Assembly (NCBI GenBank): GCA_025617745.1
Contig: CM046853.1
Span: forward strand, 51,353,021-51,417,020
Direction of reading: 5' to 3'
Length of the DNA: 64,000 bases
Origin: Heliocidaris erythrogramma
Taxonomy: Eukaryota; Echinodermata; Echinoidea; Camarodonta; Echinometridae
The position numbers and the translations under genes were made by a program. Below, piece after piece: positions 56,045 through 64,000 of the stretch (position 1 is the stretch's first letter; each line of letters begins with the position of its first letter). The notes beneath the pieces are model-generated. The model worked only from the letters and a program-made list of their open reading frames with translations, had not been told where the DNA came from and did not search any database.

Positions 56045-57994
56045 TTTTCAAAAACCAAATAAAAATCATCTCTGAATGCTTTCCGTTTCCATCGTAATTA
56101 TTCATGATATATCTCTTGAAAAGCAGTGGTATAATCGCAACAAAGGAAAACAAATTTGTTAAAGCTCATGTACTGTATTGGTAGCAAAAAAGAAATAGGA
56201 GAGCAGCGTGTTAAATGTAGTCTCATGTTGTTCCCCTTGTATCAAAAGATGTTTATAAGAGATTTGGTATTCCATGCATACATGATTTATAATTTATTTC
56301 AGTGTAAATATCTGCAAGGAACGCTAGATCACTGCCATATGCTATAGGACCTTTCCACCCCTACGGCTTCCCGCACATCAATCTTGGGGCTTCGCATAGA
56401 GACAGCATGTGTGTCACTGTGTGTAGCTATTATGGTTTTACACTTGTGTGTATAGTGTACCTGCTGCCCAGCATTTATAAATTATTTTGTGCCTCTCATT
56501 TGTTTAATGTTAAACTTTAGGAGGCGAAATCTTCACAGTATCTTAGTATTGCTTGTATCTTGCTATTTATCAACAAAAATCGAAGATATCTGACGACAAG
56601 TTTTTGAGGGCTTACCAGAATTCCACAATACATTTAACATGTTTAAGCTGTAATGAAAAAAAAATCAAGGACGTATTTATGACGAAATAAAGCGTCAAGT
56701 CGGCCAAATCATATATCTTCAAGAGGGCTTAAGCAGATAATATATTTGAGATGGTTAGATGAAACCAAATCATGTTTTGCCTTTGGCCATCTCTCTTTTT
56801 CCTACTTAATAATTGCAAATGATGAGATTATGGTCAGATCTGCGGCCTATCGCTCTCAACTCTCGTGTATCTTTGTATTGGAAGAATCGACTGTTTTATT
56901 GCACTTGGTTTGATAATCAACGCATCATGTCTCCTTCAGAGAGCTATCACGTGTTGCTGGCGAAGAGTTTGAAGCACATAAGGGTGAAGCTATAGGGGTA
57001 GCCGGGAATGCCTCGAACCCCCGTGAGCTCCACTTTGTTTCGTGATGAGGCTGTACAATGTGATATATGTTTCCAATATTCCATGAGTGACCACTCCTTT
57101 CCTTCGGTTTACCGTATCGCTCCCCTGCACCACTGGAAGACACTCACTTGCCAATGTTACGGTAAACGATCATTACCTACCCGCAGGCTTTATGATCGCC
57201 CAGCTTTCATTTCCTGTTAAATGAGAGTTTTTATTAAGTTTTCGGGCTTGAATTGGCTGACAAGTGGTCGTTACGTGCCTCAACTCGTCCCCGAGATTGA
57301 CAGACTCTTCTATAAAAACCGAATCGAGGGAATTCGTTTAGTAAATGCACAGAATTTCTTCAAGGCACGTTCGAGTGTATACTAATACATAATGAAGTAA
57401 AAGAAAGAAGTTTTGTTTCATTAGTGTAATAGTGGCGTTACATTGTTTCGATAAATCATGCGACGTTCTTCCAACGAACTTGCCCTTTACATGACATTTT
57501 GACCGTTCACGAAGATAGAAATTATACGTATGTGATTTTTCATTCTTTTCATTCTTTTTCTAGTACATTATGTAAAGTTAACGACATGCACTGTGGCAAT
57601 GTTGCCGATTTGGAGAAAACCAACGCCTAAGTACTACAATAAAAGAATCAATAAACGTTTCGTCAATTGGGCTATTTGAACCAGAAAGGAGGTATTATGG
57701 TCGATATTGCCTGAATTATTCAAGATGACTGATCACTTGAATGATTTGAAGTCGTCAGAATATACATATAGCGGAAAATCAGCAGAATCTGGATGAGGCT
57801 TCTTGCATGAATCTTCGTACAATCTTCACACAGTGGGGCCATCCATATGGGAACATTTGCATCAAAACGGCTTATTTAAACGTCAGATATCAATATTAAT
57901 AATTAACATTGTATTTGGCATCTATAAATATGTTGAATAGCGTGATTTAGAAGCCCACACTAACAAGACTGACTTTTTTCTCAAGCAAATACGG

Positions 57995-57995
<1 letters not shown>

Positions 57996-58025
<30 letters not shown>
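57996..58025. repeat. Poly-G tract of 30 bases
   Basis: Uninterrupted G30, the longest of several G or C runs in the window. Lengths of such runs are error-prone in assemblies. Confidence 0.9.
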
Positions 58026-58026
<1 letters not shown>

Positions 58027-58134
58027 CCCCTTCCCTTCCCTAATGGAAAAAATTCGAACATATCACCTGTTAGCTTGATTAGAGGATTTAATGAAAGTTG
58101 ATTGTTACTCAGCATCCATCATTCTCAATCTTCT

Positions 58135-58471
58135 CGAGATTCTCTCTGTCCCTCCCTCCTTTCTGTCCCCCTCTCTCCCTGTCTTCAATCTTACTCTTTC
58201 TGTCCTTTCATTTTCTCTTTTTGTCCCGCCTCCACTTCTCTCTCTCTCTCTCTCTCTTTCTTCTGTCTCTGTATGTGGGTGTGTGTGCGTGGTGTGTTTC
58301 TCTTGCTCTTCTGTGACCCTATCTCTCTCTCCTTTTCCACTCTCTCTTCCCTTTCCCACTCTTTACCCTTCCCCTTCCATCTCTCTCTTTCTCTTCCCTA
58401 TCTCTCTCTCTCTTCCCTTTCTCTCTCTTTGTTATTCTTCTCCACGATCTTGGTAACTCTTCCCCCCCCCT

Positions 58472-58502
<31 letters not shown>

Positions 58503-58550
58503 GCTCTTCTGTTTCCGATTCCTTTCTATCTGTCTCTCTCCCTTCATTTC
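58135..58550. repeat. CT-rich microsatellite block
   Basis: About 400 bp of imperfect CT repeats with a GTGTGTG insert and a CTAT stretch. The overlapping long open frames (up to 182 codons) are Ser/Leu/Phe repeats and not genes. Confidence 0.95.
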
Positions 58551-60491
58551 CAATATGAATGGAAGGAAGTATTTACTGAAATGTCAACATCAATGCTTCA
58601 CTGTAATTCACCTTCTTGGTGATCGCTCGTATGGGGATATTATAATATAAACTCTGCCATTTCCAGGTGGAATAACCGCGAGAATACTTAATAACCCTGT
58701 CATTGTAGTACATGTATAATATTATCCGTTTCCATGCTAACCATTCTCCATTAGAGATACAACATACTCGATGAAATATCACCCACCTGTTTTCCATAAT
58801 AATTATGTCCATGCATGCTGGTTTGTGCATTGGATGGTTTATTGGACAAGGCGCCTCACTGCCTAAGACAAAGGTTACTAAGCAATGAAGTCCGTCCGCT
58901 TAGAGCCAAAGGGGCGTTAAATAATAATTTTACATGGAGTTAATGCCCTTCTGGCTCCCAACAAAATGTAACATGATAATAGACGATATTGATGCCGATG
59001 ACGGTGGTGACTTTGATGGTGACAAGATGGAAAATTAGAGAAAATAAGAAGAAACTGTCTCGGAGGAAGATTAATTTTTCCGCCTCGCTGCCTGTTTTTT
59101 CTTTGGATTTAGTTTTAGAATGTCATTTCAAATCACTATTGTGCCCTAATGGTACATGTATAGTGCTGCATAACGAATATCATGTTAATTTACAAAGTAG
59201 TCGTGATGGTAGATGAACGATGAATAAAAGATGGTAGCTTCAGTGCAGAGACGGTCGTGTAACCCGGATTCAGCGCATCCACTATCATTGCTGTTTCTTT
59301 GTCACGTCATCTCTGTCACGTCGCATTTCATTTTTTTTTGTCTGGGGTAAGGATTGACCGAAAAGATGAGAATACGATTGGAAACATAAGTTTTAAAAAA
59401 CTTGTGCAACTCATTATGCCATCTGCATGTAGCTAAAAAGGTCTCCAACGAACTTAATGAGCAAGGGGTGACCATGGGGATGTCAGTCCAATTTTGCCGA
59501 CAAGTCGGTCGAATCTTTCCCCCAAACAAAATGGGTCTGTTAATTAGCTGATTATCAGAATATATTTCCGTAACTATATTTTTTGTGGCTATAATTAAAA
59601 TATGTCAGGTGAAGAAAAACATATAGGACTAACTTCTTGCAGACACGAGTTAGGCGTTGGCTTGTCGTTGCTCTGACTAAGAAATTAATTGGAGACAAGT
59701 TCTGAGGCATACTCTTTCAAGCTGCCATCGCCAAGAGAAGACAGGATTAAACTGTACAGCCGAGTATAGAGTGATGAACAGATGTGCGTGGTGGGACCTG
59801 ATGGTCTAACCCTTCGGTTTCTCACAAAATGGCAACCTTAACCCTGGTCTAGACGGAAAATATTTATGTCATGAAAACAAATAACGTTTCCCTGCTATGT
59901 TTTTTTAGAATTTCATCGGGTACGTATTTCTTTGAATACAGTCTGTATGAGTGAGTTCGAGTTCGAATCTGGCGTCTTATTTTTCATCAGAATGATAATG
60001 GATACCGTGTCGAGGCTTTCTTGGTATAACGCATATTCGTGAGAAATAATGTTATATGAGTTTATAACCACAAACTTGTTTATGACGTAGATTAATAGAT
60101 GATTTTGAGTTGCATGTTACGACAAATCTTCTTTCTTTTAATTACATTGTATGGCATTACAAAATACGTTTCTATAGGTTTTCTACAGGTTTTATGATAA
60201 CGGTATAGCGTTTGAATTTTACAATTAACGGAACATTGTTAATTTGGACTCCTTGTAAACATGAATTTTAAGAATACATTAATCTACTCCTCAAAAACTT
60301 AAGAAAATGGGAAAGCATTTCCGAGGTGAGATACATTCGTATACGAATAATATTAAGATATATCATAATATTATAAGGTGCGTCACCATGTCTTTATTTC
60401 TGTCTTTTCACGTGAATAATGACTTACAGAGAATCCAATTGCATTTCCTCTGTTCCTAATTCCAATATTTATTATTCATTCCCTTCGACAG

Positions 60492-60563
60492 GATATTTTG
60501 GAAAACGACTCAATTGAACTGGACGAGCTCTTCAAGTATTCCCTCATGTACGATATCGTCAAG
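60492..60563 (+). CDS. Receptor guanylyl cyclase exon: kinase-homology domain, alpha-D region
   Basis: 24 codons, phase 0 to 0, between 'cgacag' and 'gtaaga'. It reads 'DILENDSIELDELFKYSLMY' then 'DIVK'. 'SLQDILEN(D/E)SI' spans the junction with the previous exon exactly as in NPR-A/NPR-B. 'FxYSL..D(I/L)VKGM' continues into the next exon. Confidence 0.95.
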
Positions 60564-62622
60564 GTAAGATTTTCCTACTGCGATAACTGAAAATTGATGA
60601 AGAAGATATTCACGGCAATCCAGACTAGATGTGAAATGAGCCTTATCTCGAGAGATCAACACTTTTTCACACAGTCGTCCAAGATCTTATCAGCGTTGCT
60701 GATATAGTGCGCGATAAAATTTTGTGCGCACGAGTGTCACGTTGAGCACATGTGTGTTGCAGTGTTGAACTCCTAGGTTTATCCTGCAGGAGGGGTTGAG
60801 CACCACTGCGCACACCTACGCGGGTGTGAAATAAGTGAGTTTGAACGTTCCCTAATCTTGCAAAGCTATTTCGCTGGCTGGTATTGGATTGTCATTTAGT
60901 CATGCCTCATATCCACATGTAGTTTAATGTTTAAAATCATGTCACTTCGTGTACCTGGTGTCCCGTCTCAGGCAATCATGTCAAGAACGAATTTGTTTCT
61001 CCCAGCTCTTATCAGGTTTTTTCATCTGAAGTCATCCACATGTGACACATGATCTTTATTGTCCTTGAATATGTTACGTTAAGCTCGAGGTGATTTTGCT
61101 ATTGCACATAAAGCAAAATGTCAAGTGGGATGACAAATTGAAATATGTAAGAAAATACTTCATTTAAGGAGTAAATCACAACGTTGGTTCACTGTCAACT
61201 TCGAATTAACCCATAAAGCACCTGAGAGTAACATAATGAAGTATATGTGGGGTTTTTTTCTTTTCAATTGCATTGATAAAGAAGGGGGAAAATTAACACA
61301 CATGAATCGATAGAATGGAATTTGTGCAGAAAAAAAGAGGAAGCTGCGCAGTGCAAAAGGCAAGCAAGTTAACCTTCAACCTGCAACCATCCCCTTCCCC
61401 CACTGCCAGCGTAAATTCAGGACTCAGATTGGCCTTTCCAACCATGTTCGTGGGCACTTACCTAACTAAGCTATAATTATCTAGAGTGTTCATCATCGAT
61501 ATGCCATGTATAGCCAGCCAGTTTATGCGTATTATTTTCTTTTTTTTTGTTTTGTTATGGGGGAGCAGTGAACACTGATGTGCCAATAAATTGATTGTTG
61601 GATGTGTCGACATCCTTTATTTTTTGTTAAAATCCCCCCCCCCCCCCCCAATTGGATACGGTAACATTACATACGGGACAAATATTTCGAAAAAAAAAAT
61701 CTTTTTTCCAATCATTGATTTATTTAAAAGCTTGCAAAAGTTCTCTGAACGCTATATATTGACATTCCATCTTCTTTTACGCTTTTTATTTTACACTGTA
61801 TAGAGTGACATATCTTCGGGGACGTAAATTCACTGTTTTCCAGCCTCGTAAATTGCCTCTCATAGTACAATCATTCCAAATTGAAATATTTCCCCAAGGT
61901 CACCACGACCCGGGCTATTTTCATGAGAAGCAAATTGAAAACGCATCTTGGTGCTTTTGGCGTTGATCAATTCGAAAAGGACCTGGACTGCCGACCGGAG
62001 ATAGCTAGCATGTTTTGTCCATCTTCTTTAAAGGGCGTCACTTCGGTTTTGAATCGAGGGGGTTGGGATATGAGGGCCGTAGCTGGACCAGTTTAAATGA
62101 GAAAGGGATTGTGGGACCGATTTTGGTATTATTTTTTTTAAATAAAAAACTCCAGCGATCCCCCAAAGGGTTCTCCAATAATTTGCCAACAAGGAAAAGA
62201 AAAGGTCTTAAGATTTTCAAATTTGCACCCAGAGGTTATGAATACATTTCAAAAAAAGCAAAAAAATGAATAATGAAGGTTCCTCTTTTTTAAAATTCGT
62301 CTACATAGGTTTAGAAACAACAAACTTGAGATTTACCGATATATATTTAATTAGGGGTATCACATCCCATCACATCCCCATTACTCCAGCGAGACAATCG
62401 GTATACGCCGGAAATTCGGAAGACTGACAAAAAAGATGTATAGCAAATAATGAGTAAAATGAGACCTCGCAAAATAATCATAATTTACTGAATACAAAGT
62501 TTTCGACTTTGTATTGACTAAGGCTGTCAAGAATATTTCCTCTTTTTTGTTGTTTCTGCAATGATAAAATAGACATTGTTCTTTTACAGTAACGAAAAAA
62601 ACATCTCGTTTCTCTTTTATAG
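60564..62622 (+). other. Intron of the receptor gene
   Basis: 2.1 kb, donor 'gtaaga', acceptor 'ttatag'. It contains a LINE C-terminal fragment (61311-61469) and a C run (61636-61649). The open frames at 61881-62269 show no recognisable motif. Confidence 0.8.
61311..61469 (+). pseudogene. LINE ORF carboxyl terminus with zinc-finger-like motif
   Basis: After an in-frame TAG at 61311, the plus strand reads 50 codons to TAA 61467-61469. It has a basic stretch ('KKRKLRSAKGKQ') followed by 'PHCQRKFRTQIGLSNHVRGH'. The pattern x-x-C-x3-K-F-x5-GL-x2-H-x3-H matches the CCHH finger found at the carboxyl end of several non-LTR retrotransposon proteins. The first zinc-binding cysteine is missing (phenylalanine instead). 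The sequence that follows to about 61615 may be the element's 3' tail ('caataaattgattgttgg'). An alternative is a fragment of a host zinc-finger gene. Confidence 0.5.
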
Positions 62623-62797
62623 GGCATGCTATACCTTCATAATAGCGTGATACAAACCCACGGGAACCTGAAATCATCAAACTGCGTGGTGGACAGTAGA
62701 TTTGTGTTGAAGATCACAGACTTCGGGTTGACGTCCTTCAGGGAACCAGATCATGCGTTCGAGCCAGACGAAGAAGATTCGTACAAATACTATCAAA
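62623..62797 (+). CDS. Receptor guanylyl cyclase exon: kinase-homology domain, pseudo-catalytic loop
   Basis: 58 codons plus one base between 'ttttatag' and 'gtaagt'. It reads '[20 protein letters not shown]', '[20 protein letters not shown]', then an acidic tail with '[12 protein letters not shown]'. The kinase catalytic loop HRDxKxxN is replaced by HGNLKSSN, so the catalytic aspartate is absent, as in all NPR-type receptors. The metal-binding DFG is kept, where mammalian NPR-A and NPR-B have DYG. The next exon, expected to begin with the '(K)LWTAPELL' segment, is outside the window. Confidence 0.96.
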
Positions 62798-64000
62798 GTA
62801 AGTCCAAGTTTAGCTTTGTCGATCTAATGCCGTTTCTAAAGCCGTTTCCTGACGGACGGTTGCGTCAGCAATTGGCGCAGTCTTTGACACTCTATTATGA
62901 AAATGACATCGACCGGATACAAAAAAGTAAATGCAAAGAGAATAGTGCATACACTGCGTTGAAATAGCGCATGCACGCACTAATTTCCGTCAGAGGCTTA
63001 ATTGGCTATGAATCGGAATTACGCCTCGTGCATGTGCAACCGGCATAAGTCCTGGCAAAGGGTGAAAAAATGAGCCTTCTCATTCTGTCCCATTTTGATG
63101 TTGTAGAATACCACAGCGGCAATTTTACGTGGAAACGATTGCTCTTTAAATACTGTACTCTCATATTTCAAATATGACTGGAATTAGTATTCCAGTACTC
63201 TACCCAGGGGGACTGCAAAGTCTGCACTTACACTGGAAGCCGATTCAGAAAAAAAGGATATTATTTTTGTGGGCTTGTAATTTATCCCATTCACTGTATA
63301 TATGAGCTTTCTACGAATTTGGGAACAAGAACAAATTGAATTTATTCTGTGAACTAGTACCTGTTTATTTGTGGTTTTACCGATAGCGACAGCTGTATAT
63401 GAACAAAGTCTAAGCACTGTCAGAAACGATAAAGCGTCATCATAGGCTGATGGCCCAAAGTCGTGATGTATATCTATGTGCATCTCACTCGCTTCAATAT
63501 TTTAGGGGTTCCAGCTGTCTTCATTATTCAACTGGAAAATGATAAATAAAATGTATTTCGCTCTGATAGAAATCAACATTTCTGTCATAATTATATGCAT
63601 CATAAGCGACACATCCCATTTCTGAAAGATTCTGAAATAAAAATTTAAAAGCGTAAGATAATGATTATTATGAGGTACCAATGCTTAATCTGAATGTGTC
63701 TTTATGAATGTTTGCTTTATTTTTGTACTTTTGACTTACCCTTTTTTTCATCAACACAATTCGATATCCTAGTCACGTTTAAAGAATTTTTAATATCCAT
63801 CAACTTTTCCAATATTCCAGGAAGAATGTTATTGTAAATATGACGTGCTAACTCTATTTAGCAAAGGTATAAACTATGGTTTGTACGATTGTTGAGGCGT
63901 TGAATTCTCGGCATGCAACACAAACCAATCACTTTACGTTATACATGTAGTGAGAGTGAGAAAGAGAGAGAGAGAGAGAGAGAGTGAGTGAGAGAAAGAA
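62798..64000 (+). other. Intron running off the right end
   Basis: Begins 'gtaagt'. No further exon is visible before the window ends. The receptor frame stays open for 168 bases past the donor (stop at 62965-62967), which I take as chance. A (GA)n microsatellite begins at about 63955 and continues to the end. Confidence 0.8.

Larger units (their letters stand above)
42723..60491 (+). other. Intron of the receptor gene hosting the nested transposons
   Basis: 17.8 kb, donor 'gtaggt', acceptor 'cgacag'. The centre is the Harbinger-like element with the DIRS retrotransposon inside it (47568-55436). Outside that are hairpins, a palindromic element, family D copies and microsatellites, listed separately. 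The stretches 43280-45100, 46210-47060, 56050-57990 and 58560-60490 show nothing I can assign. Confidence 0.8.
601..62797 (+). other. Gene body: natriuretic-peptide-receptor-like membrane guanylyl cyclase (internal part)
   Basis: Eight exons with consensus splice sites (plus one predicted cassette) join in a single reading frame. In order they encode the extracellular juxtamembrane stretch with 'PKCGFENELCP', a transmembrane helix, an 'RWEDI' juxtamembrane segment, the serine-rich 'GSRMSLAS' phosphorylation region, and a kinase-homology domain with 'GNVIAIKRVN', '[11 protein letters not shown]', '[16 protein letters not shown]' and '[20 protein letters not shown]'. These motifs belong to the NPR-A/NPR-B and echinoderm sperm egg-peptide-receptor guanylyl cyclases. 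In that family, peptide binding outside the cell activates cGMP synthesis by the C-terminal cyclase domain, and the kinase-homology domain acts as an ATP-dependent regulator. The exons total about 840 nt over 62 kb. The amino-terminal ectodomain, the end of the kinase-homology domain and the catalytic domain are outside the window, so I cannot say which paralogue this is or whether the protein is intact. Confidence 0.93.

Noticed and set aside
56813-57220. Two short frames of 60 and 70 codons
   Set aside because: Protein-like composition but no motif or homology that I can recognise, and no supporting gene signals.
58091-58650. 182-codon Ser/Leu/Phe-rich frame
   Set aside because: Entirely within a CT-rich microsatellite block.
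62798-62967. Extension of the last receptor exon by 56 residues to a stop
   Set aside because: A perfect donor 'gtaagt' lies at 62798, where the family has a conserved continuation, and the extension has no similarity to the kinase-homology domain.
1-64000. CRISPR arrays, operons and ribosome-binding sites
   Set aside because: No regularly spaced repeats with unique spacers, and the sequence is clearly eukaryotic, so prokaryotic features were not expected or found.

Overview
This window is eukaryotic: AT-rich, with long introns, consensus GT-AG splice sites, tRNA-derived SINEs, short inverted-repeat elements and abundant microsatellites. The repeat repertoire (SINE tails of the 'gcgctatataaat...(TTA)n' type, palindromic elements with a 'GGGCCCCGTTTCAT' terminus, a DIRS-type retrotransposon, a Harbinger-like element) suggests a marine invertebrate deuterostome, most likely an echinoderm such as a sea urchin. 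That assignment is an inference.

The only host gene I can support runs left to right across the whole window. It is a receptor-type guanylyl cyclase of the natriuretic-peptide-receptor / sperm egg-peptide-receptor family. Eight firm exons (601-739, 3382-3460, 14446-14566, 34770-34841, 38228-38305, 42618-42722, 60492-60563, 62623-62797) join in frame. They encode the end of the extracellular domain, the transmembrane helix, the juxtamembrane phosphorylation region and most of the kinase-homology pseudokinase domain. A ninth, in-frame 31-codon exon (34514-34606) is predicted inside the phosphorylation region and looks like a cassette. Most of the ligand-binding domain lies upstream of the window. 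The rest of the kinase-homology domain and the cyclase catalytic domain lie downstream.

The introns are 2-20 kb long and filled with repeats. Intron 1 (740-3381) has a 62-bp minisatellite and a LINE reverse-transcriptase fragment. Intron 2 (3461-14445) has C-rich degenerate arrays, SINEs, a perfect 72-bp-arm palindrome and a short element inserted in TA repeats. Intron 3 (14567-34513) has a 0.7-kb foldback element, several palindromic elements, SINEs and microsatellites. The 17.8-kb intron between 42722 and 60492 holds the most interesting unit, a nearly complete DIRS-type tyrosine-recombinase retrotransposon (48028-54869). It carries an ORF1, an RT/RNase H/methyltransferase-like ORF2, a tyrosine recombinase with all catalytic residues, inverted terminal repeats of about 150 bp and an internal complementary region. 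It sits inside a Harbinger-like DNA element (47568-55436) flanked by TAA. The retroelement shows a TAATG stop/start overlap between ORF2 and the recombinase, a single TGA separating ORF1 from the recombinase frame, a 641-bp tandem duplication in ORF1 that carries consensus splice sites, and matching ATT trinucleotides at both ends.

Almost all other open frames are translations of microsatellites or chance ORFs in introns. All calls come from reading the sequence; no database search was possible.
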